The notes: generated by a model from the letters alone, not told the origin. DNA of 32,093 nt from Dehalococcoidales bacterium (GCA_016926695.1 JAFGOB010000050.1:1-32093); one strand, 5' to 3'; positions 1-7,937 are shown, counted from the stretch's first letter. Made by a program: numbers and translations.

Positions 1-348
1 CTGCTGCCAGGGGCCCAGGTCAAGGTAACCGTGTGTAACAGGGACAATCACTTCATGATGTATAAGCAGGCTCTTCAGATGGGCATCGCCATTGGTCTCA
101 CCCGTTTGATGGTGACGGTAGTCCGGTCTGTAGGGCGCCAGCTTTTCCAGCCATTCCTCGATATCGGCAATAAGACCGTCTTCAGCATCGTTGACATATA
201 CCCCGGCGGTAATGTGCATGGCCGAGACCAGCACAAAACCCTCTTTTACCCCGCTGTTCTCCACCAGTTTTTTTACCCTGTCCGTAATGTTGATAAACTC
301 CCGTTTGTTCCTGGTATTGAACCAGATATAGTCCGTGACTGTTTTCAT
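1..348 (-). CDS. yjbQ: YjbQ/UPF0047 family protein, C-terminus cut by window edge
   Basis: The reverse strand from the ATG at 346-348 is open to the window edge, giving 116 residues without a stop. It carries the UPF0047 (YjbQ) signatures: a histidine-rich motif [20 protein letters not shown] at about residues 79-98 and the terminal LxLGPWQQ block at residues 110-116. Family members are usually 130-140 residues, so only about 20 C-terminal residues should lie outside the window. The family is a small conserved trimeric fold; some members have been reported to have thiamine-phosphate synthase side activity, but the physiological role is not settled. An AAAGGAGA ribosome site lies 6 nt before the ATG. 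It is divergent from the TPP-enzyme gene at 877; a functional thiamine link between the two is tempting but unproven. Confidence 0.9.
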   Translation of the reverse strand, partial: MKTVTDYIWFNTRNKREFINITDRVKKLVENSGVKEGFVLVSAMHITAGVYVNDAEDGLIADIEEWLEKLAPYRPDYRHHQTGETNGDAHLKSLLIHHEVIVPVTHGYLDLGPWQQ

Positions 349-387
349 CAGCCGTCTCCTTTCGAAACAGTTTTATGTCGCCAGTCC

Positions 388-417
388 AGATTACAGGGAA
401 ACGCCCTCCATAATCAA
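388..417 (-). promoter_or_regulatory. Possible promoter of the yjbQ-like gene
   Basis: On the minus strand TTGATT (plus 412-417) and TAATCT (plus 388-393) are separated by 18 bp, about 40 bp before the start codon. The match to a housekeeping promoter is moderate. Confidence 0.35.
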
Positions 418-599
418 CTCCCCGTGATAGAGACGGCACACCGCTCCAACGATTTTCGTACCTCTTGTTATTTACATGAATTTTATATTCCTTTCCTTGG
501 TCGGGGTACGGCAACGCGGTTGCCGCAGAATCTCAAATTTAAGAGACTCTCACGTCGGGCAAAGCCCTCCTCAGAGTGGACTTAATTTGATACTTTTTC

Positions 600-692
600 A
601 GCAATCGTTCATGACATTTTTCGTGTTACCTTAAATAGTGAAAACTGAGTCGAGCGGCCGGTTGAGCCATAGACGAGCAAATCCCGGTCACC
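600..692 (+). repeat. Leader-like repeated element, copy A
   Basis: About 93 nt here align with 31988-32081 with nearly the same internal spacing (47 versus 48 nt from AGCAATCG to GAGTCGAGC). The best-conserved blocks are AGCAATCGTyCATG at 600-613, GAGTCGAGC at 647-655, GCCGG, TGAGCCA, GACGAGCA and CCGGTCACC at 684-692. GGCCGG and CCGGTC can pair around the TGAGCC/GACGAGCA loop. Both copies are on the plus strand in non-coding DNA; this one precedes the TPP-enzyme gene. It may be a cis-regulatory leader RNA. The GACGAGCA-CCGGTCACC order recalls the 5' strand of T-box Stem I, but no canonical T-box antiterminator sequence follows. Confidence 0.6.
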
Positions 693-704
693 CTTACTAC
701 TTGC

Positions 705-819
705 GGAGTCTGCCCGGCGCACCGGCGGGCGACACGGACGGAGACTCCATAATAGCAGTTTTCGTAATAATCTCAACTGGTACTCTTCCACGAGTGCCAC
801 GGGTTCTTCTTTGTACCGG
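705..819 (+). promoter_or_regulatory. Structured leader with alternative hairpins before TPP enzyme
   Basis: Three helices can be drawn. GGAGTCT (705-711) pairs with AGACTCC (742-748) and encloses a GCCCG (712-716)/CGGGC (726-730) stem. Further on, GGTACTC (779-785) pairs with GAGTGCC (792-798), while the overlapping CTGGTAC (777-783) can instead pair with GTACCGG (813-819). The last two are mutually exclusive, as in an expression platform, but no U-rich terminator follows. Together with copy A this suggests a long regulated leader. Confidence 0.4.
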
Positions 820-840
820 AGGCCTTATCTATCCTATAAT
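811..840 (+). promoter_or_regulatory. Possible promoter just upstream of the TPP-enzyme gene
   Basis: A perfect TATAAT lies at 835-840 with a weak TTGTAC 18 bp upstream (811-816). Transcription from here would start near 847 and would exclude the repeated element, so either there are two promoters or this box is fortuitous. Confidence 0.35.
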
Positions 841-876
841 GGCATGGACAAAGCTGAGAATTTCAGAGGGAGCACC

Positions 877-2595
877 ATGGAAAAAACAATTCACGTAGAC
901 AATGGCATAGAGGCCTTCCTGGAACTGTTGAACGATCAGGGAGTAGAATATATTTTTTTGAATCCGGGTACAGATACATACCCCTTGCAGGAATCTATAA
1001 GTAAATTCCAGTCCATGGGAAAACGGACTCCCGGAGTGATACTCTGCCTGCATGAGTCCGTCGCCATGGCAGCCGCTCACGGGTATTTCATGGTAAGCGG
1101 CAGGCCGCAGGTGGTATTCGTCCATACGGACCTGGGCTTGCAGCAGGTGGGCGGCGCGCTTCATAACGCCCAGCGAGGCAGGGCGGGTATTATCTTATGT
1201 TCGGGACGGGTACCTTCTAACATCGATAATGCCAGGGTAAACCAGGTACACTGGATGCAGGAGCAGTTCGATCAGTCCGGCATTGTTCGTAATTATGTCA
1301 AATGGGAATATGAACTCCGTTCAACATCCAATATCCAGCATGTTGTTCAAAGGGCCTTCCAGGTAGCCGCCAGCGATCCCTGCGGTCCCGTCTACCTGAC
1401 GGTACCGCAGGATGTCATGATAGAAAAGATGACCCAGGTTGTTGTTCCTCCCGTTGCCCGGCATGCCCCTGCGAGCTACGCCGGGCTGGATGATAGTCAT
1501 CTGGCAGAAATTTCCTCGGCCCTGGTCAAGGCCTCTTACCCACTGATAATAACGGGATATTCGGGCAGGCATAGCCAATCCGTTGAAGCCATGGTTGTTC
1601 TGGCTGAAGCGATAGGCGCCAGGTTAATCTCTTCACCGGGATACATGAACTTCCCCAATACTCACCCGCTTTTCAGCGGCTTTGACGCTACGCATCACGT
1701 GGACAAAGCGGATATTATTCTCATTATCGACCAGGATGTGCCCTATGTTCCCCTGAGGGTCCGGCCTCGGCCCGAAGCCAGGATTATCAATATCGATATC
1801 GATCCGTTGAAAGAGGGCTATCCTATGTGGGGCTTTCCTTCCGACCTCCTGCTCAGGGCTGATTCATGCAGATTCCTTCCGGCCTTGTGCGACCTGGTAC
1901 GTTCTTCAATTTCAGCCGAACAAAAAAATATCATTCTGAAGAGAAGTGAAAATATCGCCCGGGAAAATAAAAAAATGCGGGATGAGTGGGAACGCATGGC
2001 CGTGTCCGGATGCTCTCAAAAACCTGTTTCCCCTGACTGGATTTGCCGCTGTCTTAACGAGGCGATAGATGCTGAAACCATAGTGCTGGGTGAAGCTGTA
2101 ACCAATGCCGGCGCACTCCTTCGCCAATTGAAACGCAGCCTGCCGGGAACCTACTTCCAGAGCGGTGGGTCGAACCTGGGATGGGGACTGGGAGCAGCCC
2201 TGGGAGCCAAACTGGCCTCTCCTCAGAAAACAGTCGTTACTATAGAAGGCGACGGCAGCTTTATCTTCGGCTCTCCCCCGGCAGCCCTCTGGGCCGCAGC
2301 AGCACATCACGCTCCCTTTCTGTGCATCGTGCTGAACAACACCCAGTATACCGCTCCTAAAATAACGGTGAAGATGGCGCTGGGAGAATCAAGCTACTCC
2401 GTGCGAAGCGGCAACTGGGTGGGCACCGAGATCAAGCCCTCTCCCGATTATGCCGCCATGTCCCGTGCCTGCCATGCTTACGCCGACATCGTCGAAGAAC
2501 CTTCCGCACTCGTACCGGCCATTAAAACCGCACTCGAACAGGTGCGCAAAGGCGTGCCGGCCGTGGTAGAAGTAAAAACAGACGCTAGTTTTTAG
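877..2595 (+). CDS. Thiamine-pyrophosphate-dependent enzyme (acetolactate synthase / benzoylformate decarboxylase superfamily)
   Basis: The 572-residue product has the three-domain POX/ALS layout: an N-terminal PYR domain (about residues 5-175), a central domain (about 195-325) and a C-terminal PP domain (about 390-560). The activating glutamate is visible as E60 in LHESVAMAAAHG. The ThDP/Mg motif starts with GDGS (G458-D459-G460) and ends with N487-N488. The start is set at the ATG at 877 because AGAGGGAG lies just before it; an in-frame ATG at 811 has no ribosome site. Relatives cleave or join 2-oxo acids, for example decarboxylases, acetolactate synthases and carboligases. The substrate cannot be read from the sequence, and no acetolactate synthase small subunit or ilvC is nearby, so a role in valine synthesis is not supported. 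Confidence 0.88.
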   Translation: MEKTIHVDNGIEAFLELLNDQGVEYIFLNPGTDTYPLQESISKFQSMGKRTPGVILCLHESVAMAAAHGYFMVSGRPQVVFVHTDLGLQQVGGALHNAQRGRAGIILCSGRVPSNIDNARVNQVHWMQEQFDQSGIVRNYVKWEYELRSTSNIQHVVQRAFQVAASDPCGPVYLTVPQDVMIEKMTQVVVPPVARHAPASYAGLDDSHLAEISSALVKASYPLIITGYSGRHSQSVEAMVVLAEAIGARLISSPGYMNFPNTHPLFSGFDATHHVDKADIILIIDQDVPYVPLRVRPRPEARIINIDIDPLKEGYPMWGFPSDLLLRADSCRFLPALCDLVRSSISAEQKNIILKRSENIARENKKMRDEWERMAVSGCSQKPVSPDWICRCLNEAIDAETIVLGEAVTNAGALLRQLKRSLPGTYFQSGGSNLGWGLGAALGAKLASPQKTVVTIEGDGSFIFGSPPAALWAAAAHHAPFLCIVLNNTQYTAPKITVKMALGESSYSVRSGNWVGTEIKPSPDYAAMSRACHAYADIVEEPSALVPAIKTALEQVRKGVPAVVEVKTDASF

Positions 2596-2612
2596 CTTAC
2601 CCGGATAAGCTA
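2593..2612 (+). other. Perfect inverted repeat at the end of the TPP-enzyme gene
   Basis: TAGCTTA (2593-2599, beginning at the stop codon) and TAAGCTA (2606-2612) flank six bases. A TATAAT (2611-2616) overlaps the right arm, so this may be a weak terminator, an operator or part of a promoter for the next two genes. No T-tract follows. Confidence 0.4.
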
Positions 2613-2661
2613 TAATGATATTACCACCAGTCCTGTATTTCGGCAGCGGAGGTGAATACAG

Positions 2662-3132
2662 TTGAAATCATCCAGCCGTCTTCTGACCGGTTTCGGCATC
2701 GGACTATTCGTTCTGGTAATTGTAACGGTCGTTCTGGCGCTTTCCATCGGCCAGCAAAACGCCCCTACTCTGCCAGCGGATACGCCTGAAGGGACCGTCC
2801 AGCGTTTTCTTCTGGCCGTGCAGGCTAATGATTACGCCGCCGCCTATGATTATATTATCCCTCGTAGAGACGGAGAGACCAAAACAGCAGAGGCTTCTTA
2901 CCAGCAATTTTCCTTGTCGGCCCGGTACGCCTCCGGCAGTACCTGGAAAGCCAATCTGGGGCAAGTTTCCCGGCAGGACCAGTCGGCCAGTGTTGAAATT
3001 ATCCTGGAATTTTTTACCTCGGGAGGACCTTTTGGCAATCCGATCCGTACCGATTCTGTTGTATTTAACCTCAGAAAAGTGGACAACGCCTGGCTTATTG
3101 CTTCACCCACCGACCTGTACTGGCTGTACTAA
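2662..3132 (+). CDS. Membrane-anchored NTF2-like (DUF4878-like) protein
   Basis: This 156-residue protein starts at a TTG preceded by GGAGGTG. One strong N-terminal hydrophobic segment (about residues 9-29) follows two basic residues, so it is probably an uncleaved anchor with the rest outside the cytoplasm. The remainder resembles the NTF2-like/DUF4878 fold: a helix carrying TPEGTVQRFLLAVQANDYAAAY (shown as residues about 41-62), then beta strands ending in VDNAWLIASP. No catalytic residues can be recognised, so a binding or lipoprotein-like role is more likely than an enzyme. Its stop lies 18 nt before the DUF5671 gene, which also starts with TTG, so the two are probably co-transcribed and may act together at the membrane. 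Confidence 0.65.
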   Translation: MKSSSRLLTGFGIGLFVLVIVTVVLALSIGQQNAPTLPADTPEGTVQRFLLAVQANDYAAAYDYIIPRRDGETKTAEASYQQFSLSARYASGSTWKANLGQVSRQDQSASVEIILEFFTSGGPFGNPIRTDSVVFNLRKVDNAWLIASPTDLYWLY

Positions 3133-3150
3133 AACGGATGGAGGTGTTAA

Positions 3151-4842
3151 TTGAGCAGCATTAGGCGAGTCTATTTCTACATTGTCAGCCTGGTTTCGCT
3201 GGGTATTTCAGCAGCGGGAGCCAGGATTCTATTGTCTTTGCTGTTTGATCTGATCTTCTCTCGCTCCTCCTTGATAAGTCAGCCCGCTTTTGTGCAGCAG
3301 CAGTTGAGCCTGGGAATAGCCATGCTCGTCATCGGCTGCCCGCTGTGGTTCTTTTTCTGGCGCGGCATACAGACAAACGCCGCCGGTAACCGGACCGAGA
3401 CCGGTTCGCTTATGCGACAGATCTATCTCAAACTGGTATTGATCGTGACCTCTCTAATGGCCCTTTTCGCCTCTGAGGGCTTCCTTAGCTGGCTGCTGGC
3501 AGGCCTGCCATCATGGCAGACAGCCGGCGGCAGCAACCTGGCCACCCTGATCGTGGTGGCGGCTATCTGGTATTACCACTGGAAGGTATCCGAGAGCGAG
3601 GGACAACCCTCACCGGCGGCCCAAACACTCAGGCGCTGGTACATCTACATCGCCTCCGGGTGGGGGTTGGTCCAGACGGTGGTCGGTATAATCCAGGTCG
3701 TCCATGCCGGATCCATATCTTTGCTGGTACGGGGACCATCGCTTGTTTCCGCAACGGTCTGGAGCGGGGACATGCAGAATAGCATTTCCTGGATTCTCCT
3801 CGGAGGTCTGTTCTGGGCTTTTCACTGGTTCAAAATGTCCCGGGGTGATTTCGACTCGGTCTTACGCCAGGTCTATATTTATCTTCTGGCCATTACCGGC
3901 AGCTCGATCACCGGCATTGTAGCCCTGGTAATGGCCCTGTTTTACATTTTTGTCTGGGTACTGGGAGCGGCGGACTCCGGCGGAAGCTATTTTCAGTTCC
4001 TGGGATGGGCGATTCCTACTGTAGTCGCTGCAGCGGCTGTATGGTCATACCACCAGGCAATGGCCTGGGAGGAGGCCGTCCATCAAAAGGAACGCCGTTT
4101 GTCTTCCAGGCGGGTACACCTGTATATAATGTCCTTCCTCGGACTGGGAGCAATGGTGGCCGGGTTGGTCCTTCTGCTCGGCATTCCGCTCCAACTGGCT
4201 GTCAACAGCATACAGCCGCCCCTGGCCGTCGAACCCGGCTGGTGGCAGAAACAGGTCAGCCTGTTTCTGGCCCTGCTGATCACCGCCTTCCCTCTCTGGT
4301 GGATCTACTGGAAACAGGTAATCAGGCTGGCCGACAGGAGAGGTGTGGAGGAATGGAGGGCAAGGTCCCGCCGGACCTACCTGTACGTTATTATCGGCGC
4401 ATCAATTATCGCACTGGCAGCCGACCTGGTGAACATCTTTTATCAAATACTCAGCGCGGGCCTGTCCGGGGGCTATAATGCCGGGGTACTCAGGAGCACA
4501 AGCTGGAGCATTCAATCACTGGTGGTGGCCGTACCCCTGCTGGTGTACCACTGGAAGATAGCCCGGGACGACCAGCGCCGGGGAGCGGAAAAAATCGCGG
4601 GACACAAGGCCGTGACGGTGCTGGCAGGCCGGGAGGCCAAACTCGTTGTTTCCCGGCTGGAAGAAGGTCTGGGCTATAAAATAAGCGTCCTGCAATCAGA
4701 CGGTCCGGAAACGGACCCGCCGGTCCTTACGGAGGGTGATCTGAAGGGGCTGGTCGAGAAGATCGAGTCCGCTTCCTCAGCCCGCGTCATGGTGGTGATA
4801 AGCGAGGGAAGAATCGCCGTAATACCCTACCACCCGGCTTAA
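3151..4842 (+). CDS. Multi-pass membrane protein of six DUF5671-like units
   Basis: The 563-residue protein begins at a TTG behind GGAGGTG. Six similar units can be aligned by eye, starting near residues 5, 89, 161, 239, 320 and 407. Each opens with a basic pair and aromatics (RRVYFY, RQIYLK, RRWYIY, RQVYIY, RRVHLY, RRTYLY), has two to three hydrophobic segments, and closes with an aromatic block before a charged loop (WFFFW, WYYHW, WAFHW, WSYHQ, WWIYW, VYHWK). This fits the DUF5671 membrane family, which usually has fewer units. Residues from about 480 form a soluble alpha/beta-looking tail rich in Val, Leu, Glu and Lys. The function is unknown. The aromatic/His/Trp ends could bind a cofactor or lipid head groups, but this is speculation. 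It converges with the helicase gene, only 5 bp between stop codons. Confidence 0.75.
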   Translation: MSSIRRVYFYIVSLVSLGISAAGARILLSLLFDLIFSRSSLISQPAFVQQQLSLGIAMLVIGCPLWFFFWRGIQTNAAGNRTETGSLMRQIYLKLVLIVTSLMALFASEGFLSWLLAGLPSWQTAGGSNLATLIVVAAIWYYHWKVSESEGQPSPAAQTLRRWYIYIASGWGLVQTVVGIIQVVHAGSISLLVRGPSLVSATVWSGDMQNSISWILLGGLFWAFHWFKMSRGDFDSVLRQVYIYLLAITGSSITGIVALVMALFYIFVWVLGAADSGGSYFQFLGWAIPTVVAAAAVWSYHQAMAWEEAVHQKERRLSSRRVHLYIMSFLGLGAMVAGLVLLLGIPLQLAVNSIQPPLAVEPGWWQKQVSLFLALLITAFPLWWIYWKQVIRLADRRGVEEWRARSRRTYLYVIIGASIIALAADLVNIFYQILSAGLSGGYNAGVLRSTSWSIQSLVVAVPLLVYHWKIARDDQRRGAEKIAGHKAVTVLAGREAKLVVSRLEEGLGYKISVLQSDGPETDPPVLTEGDLKGLVEKIESASSARVMVVISEGRIAVIPYHPA

Positions 4843-4847
4843 CCCGG

Positions 4848-6098
4848 TCAGCAGGCATGTACTTTCTGCCTGTTTCTCCTGTAGTTCCCGCTGCCGGTTT
4901 TCTTTTGGCTTTTCATACCTTCAGCCTTCCTTCCGGCATAGCGTCTTCTCTTTGATACGTCCGTTACAGGAGACCCGGCCTCGTAGTCGAAATCAGCCAG
5001 GTTTCGCTGTTCGAGGGGTTTCTTGAATATCCGCTCCAGGGCCTTTACCATCTGGTTGTCTTCACTGGTTACCAGCGTAAAAGCCTCACCGGTACGGTTG
5101 ACTCGCCCCGTGCGGCCGATGCGGTGCGTATAGGCATCGGTAGTATCCGGCATGTCGAAGTTAATTACATGTGAAATGCTCAGGATATCCAGTCCCCGGG
5201 AAGCGATATCGGTAGCCACCAGTATCTTTAACGAACCATCCCTGAACCCGTCCAGGGCTTCCTGTCTCCTGTACTGCGCCATGTCTCCCTGTAGCGAAGC
5301 CACACTGAAACCGGCCCTTGCCAACTGCCGGGTTACCTGCTCCACACGGTGCCTGGTCCGGACAAACACCACCACGGAGTCCGTCTCGGTAGTACGCAAT
5401 ATCTCCTTGAGCAGCGCAATCTTGAGATGGGGCTGTACCGGATACAGAGCATGCGCCACACTCTCAACCGGCGCCGACTCCCCTATCTGTACCGTTAAAG
5501 GCCTGTGCAATACCTCGCTGACCAGGCGGCGGACATCCCCCGGCATGGTAGCTGAAAAGAGCAACGTCTGATGAGACTGGATAAGGCATTTAACGATATG
5601 GCGAATATCCGGTAAAAAGCCCATATCAAACATGCGGTCCGCCTCATCAATCACCAGCACCTCTACCCGGGAAAGGTCGATGGTGCCTTTCATCAGGTGG
5701 TCGAGCAAACGTCCGGGACAGGCAGCCACTATTTCAGCACCCCTGCGAAGGGCGCTGGTCTGGACCTCCATACTGACCCCACCGTAAATGGAGATCGCCC
5801 TTATCCCTGCCTCATAACCCAGATCGTTAATCGCTTCGCAGGTCTGCTCGGCCAGTTCACGTGTGGGCGATATTACCAGTGCTCCTACCTGCCCGCGGGG
5901 AGAACTCACCAGCCTGTTCAGGATGGGCAAAGCGAAAGCAGCCGTCTTACCCGTACCTGTCTGGGCTATACCGATTACATCGCGGCCCTTCATAACAGGC
6001 GGGATAGCTTTATCCTGCACGGGCGTCGGGGTAGTATAGCCCTGTGCCCGGATACCAGCCATGATGCTGGCATGAAAACCAAATTTTTCGAAATTCAT
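4848..6098 (-). CDS. DEAD-box ATP-dependent RNA helicase (RhlE/CsdA-type)
   Basis: The 416-residue protein has every DEAD-box motif: Q-motif TPTPVQ (about residue 23), Walker A AQTGTGKT (45-52), PTRELAEQ, DEAD (151-154), SAT (182-184), ATDIASRGLD and HRIGRTGR. It ends with a basic tail rich in Arg and Lys, typical of RhlE-like enzymes, that helps bind structured RNA. It unwinds RNA duplexes in the cytoplasm, probably in ribosome assembly or mRNA turnover. The ATG at 6098 is chosen; a TTG one codon upstream is possible, and AAGGAG lies just before both. The best promoter candidate is about 250 nt upstream, so the mRNA leader is long, as in cold-shock helicase genes. Confidence 0.95.
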   Translation of the reverse strand: MNFEKFGFHASIMAGIRAQGYTTPTPVQDKAIPPVMKGRDVIGIAQTGTGKTAAFALPILNRLVSSPRGQVGALVISPTRELAEQTCEAINDLGYEAGIRAISIYGGVSMEVQTSALRRGAEIVAACPGRLLDHLMKGTIDLSRVEVLVIDEADRMFDMGFLPDIRHIVKCLIQSHQTLLFSATMPGDVRRLVSEVLHRPLTVQIGESAPVESVAHALYPVQPHLKIALLKEILRTTETDSVVVFVRTRHRVEQVTRQLARAGFSVASLQGDMAQYRRQEALDGFRDGSLKILVATDIASRGLDILSISHVINFDMPDTTDAYTHRIGRTGRVNRTGEAFTLVTSEDNQMVKALERIFKKPLEQRNLADFDYEAGSPVTDVSKRRRYAGRKAEGMKSQKKTGSGNYRRNRQKVHAC

Positions 6099-6348
6099 CA
6101 AACTCCTTGAAAATGATACTTATGTATTTTATCAAAAGAACAGACCGCCTTCGCGGCGTTTTTTCTAAAGTAACTAAAAAAAGAAACGGCATCCGATTCA
6201 GTCAGTATTGCAGCTATATGGCGGATGTTCCTGAGGGGACTAAAACGACATACGGGCAACTTTACCGTGTCAGGCGAAGATTGACCATCCGGGGCCGGGA
6301 GAAATCTTTTATAAGTTAAAAAAGTATTCAGTAAAACCAATCCGTATT

Positions 6349-6377
6349 ATTATACCATGTTATTCCGGCAATTGCAT
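6349..6377 (-). promoter_or_regulatory. Candidate promoter of the helicase gene
   Basis: On the minus strand an extended -10, TGGTATAAT (TATAAT at plus 6349-6354), lies 17 bp from ATGCAA (6372-6377). It falls directly beyond the stop of the J-domain gene and would give a leader of about 245 nt. The leader (6102-6345) has no ORF I can support; it contains a small CGCC/GGCG stem at 6146-6158. Confidence 0.45.
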
Positions 6378-6379
6378 TC

Positions 6380-7270
6380 TCAGTACCGGCGTTTACCCGG
6401 GTTCGCTTTTTTGCCCCCGGCCTGCCCTGCTCTCGAACCCACCGTGATGGCATGATTGAACGAAAATCCGAAAGCTATCAATATACAAATTATGCCAATG
6501 ATCATTAATGACATCCTGTCCAGTTCTGTGAAGCTGTTCAACATCACTATCAGGAAAGCGCTTACCGCGGCAAACCCGATGAAATTGACCACAAAGGCTG
6601 TAACGCTGAAACCCATGCCTCTTCTTTCATGGTATTCCGGAATGTTTTCTACCGGCTGCCGTGGAGCTTCAAAACCTGTTTTCTGGGCCGTTCCTGCCTG
6701 CTCATTCCCGCCGGTATTCTCCGTCGTTTCAATCACGTTAAAGAGCTCAACCCGCACGAGCGCCTGATCGACGGCGTGAGTCTTTTCATTCTCAAGTTTA
6801 ACCAGCAGGTCGCAGGAATACCTCCTATCGGGCTCTCCGGTCCCCGTGCACTCAAGGGTTATTTCCAGGGGAAGCCGTTCGGCGGTAAGGGATTTGACAT
6901 TGACAACGGCCAACCAGGGCGCCGGGTTATTATCGATCCATATACTGGTGTAAGGACCACCCGTATTTCTGATAGTCAGGGTGGTAGTCTTCTTCTCTCC
7001 GTAGCTGCCGCTTTTGAACCGGATACCCATGGGTTCAACTGCCAGTTTGGGCGGGATTCTATAAGGATTGTTGATGGGATTGCTGACGAAATCGAAAGCG
7101 CGGTTTACCAGAGCCAGCTCAGCTTCAGCCTTTTTCCTTACATGTTCAGGCTTGTCCTGATTCTTGTCAGGATGCAGCAACTGAGCTTTATAATAATACT
7201 GCTCTCGCATTTCGGTTTCTGTAGCAGTTTCAGAAATGCCGAGAAGGTTACAGGCTTCGGCCCAGTCCAT
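6380..7270 (-). CDS. Membrane-anchored J-domain protein with Ig-like middle domain
   Basis: The 296-residue product starts with a J domain (about residues 1-66) that keeps the essential HPD motif at 33-35, so it should stimulate an Hsp70 (DnaK) ATPase. A beta-rich region (about 75-185) with phrases such as TTTLTIRNTGG and PLEITLECTGTG looks like an immunoglobulin-like sandwich. After a polar linker come two hydrophobic helices (about 218-242 and 250-272) and a basic tail. There is no G/F region, zinc finger or DnaJ C-terminal domain, so this is a specialised class-C J protein, not the housekeeping DnaJ. With the J domain and basic tail cytosolic it could recruit DnaK to the membrane. It follows the VWA gene with a 1-nt gap, so translation is probably coupled. 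Confidence 0.85.
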   Translation of the reverse strand: MDWAEACNLLGISETATETEMREQYYYKAQLLHPDKNQDKPEHVRKKAEAELALVNRAFDFVSNPINNPYRIPPKLAVEPMGIRFKSGSYGEKKTTTLTIRNTGGPYTSIWIDNNPAPWLAVVNVKSLTAERLPLEITLECTGTGEPDRRYSCDLLVKLENEKTHAVDQALVRVELFNVIETTENTGGNEQAGTAQKTGFEAPRQPVENIPEYHERRGMGFSVTAFVVNFIGFAAVSAFLIVMLNSFTELDRMSLMIIGIICILIAFGFSFNHAITVGSRAGQAGGKKANPGKRRY

Positions 7271-7271
7271 T

Positions 7272-7937
7272 CTATATTCCTTGTCTAGGCTGTATACTCC
7301 TGGGGCTCATCAACAGCAAAGAGGCTGAAGTGATAGCCTGACCAAACATATCGCTGGATACCTTGGTGGCCAACTCTGCCCTGGAGGCGAGTTTTTCCAG
7401 GAACCATTTGTCGGCATCGTCGGTACCTATAGTTAATATTTCAATTTTATCGGCTTTCGCCTTATCAGCCACCTCAAGGCTGCCCTTAACGCTGTCAGGC
7501 ATTCCATCGGTGGCGATAACCATTGCTTTGAGTCCTTCCAGACCCTTCAATTCCTCGTGCGCCATTTTTATGGCGGCAGTCATATTGGTCGATCCCGAGG
7601 CACGTAGATCTTTCATTCTTTCCCGTATTATTCGAATGTCGTTTCCGGGCCTGTAAAGTAGTTCAGCCCTGGAACTGAATTTTATCAGTCCTACATGGTA
7701 CTCCTTTGCGAAGGCATCTATGGCGAATTTTACTACACCCTCCCTGGCCTGGTCCAGCTTGCCGCGTTTCATGCTCCCGGAGCAATCGAGAATAACATAT
7801 ACATTTCCCCAGTTGACTGCCAGCCTGGTCTCAATGGGCTGCTGGGCAGCCAGTATTTTTATTCCTCCGCCGACAACCGCTATCTCCTGTTTGTCCTCAT
7901 GCGATATTTGAAGACCGGTCTTTTTTTCATTTTCCAT
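7272..7937 (-). CDS. von Willebrand factor A (VWA) domain protein
   Basis: The 221-residue soluble protein has a complete metal-dependent adhesion site: DCSGS (DxSxS), the threonine in GSTNMTAA and the aspartate in ATDGMPD. The domain covers about residues 35-200 and resembles stand-alone cytosolic VWA proteins of the TerY/CoxE/BatA type that organise complexes. No signal peptide or membrane segment is visible. The ATG at 7937 is preferred because GAGGTG lies 4 nt before it; an ATG 12 nt upstream overlaps that ribosome site. Its stop is one base from the start of the J-domain gene, so the pair is one operon. This suggests a VWA scaffold working with a membrane Hsp70 co-chaperone. No MoxR AAA+ ATPase, a common VWA partner, is present here. 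Confidence 0.88.
   Translation of the reverse strand: MENEKKTGLQISHEDKQEIAVVGGGIKILAAQQPIETRLAVNWGNVYVILDCSGSMKRGKLDQAREGVVKFAIDAFAKEYHVGLIKFSSRAELLYRPGNDIRIIRERMKDLRASGSTNMTAAIKMAHEELKGLEGLKAMVIATDGMPDSVKGSLEVADKAKADKIEILTIGTDDADKWFLEKLASRAELATKVSSDMFGQAITSASLLLMSPRSIQPRQGI

Noticed and set aside
182..514. Minus-strand 110-residue ORF in the yjbQ region
   Set aside because: It is a different frame of the yjbQ gene, without family motifs or a ribosome site.
31..585. Plus-strand ORF over the left edge
   Set aside because: It overlaps the clear YjbQ gene on the other strand, and its sequence shows no domain.
600..819. Canonical T-box riboswitch
   Set aside because: GACGAGCA and CCGGTCACC are suggestive, but GGGTGGnACCGCG and the Stem I GGTG loop are missing, so I did not annotate it as one.
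6146..6164. Hairpin CGCC/GGCG followed by six T as a plus-strand terminator
   Set aside because: No plus-strand gene lies upstream until 4842 and the stem is only 4 bp; it more likely belongs to the helicase leader.
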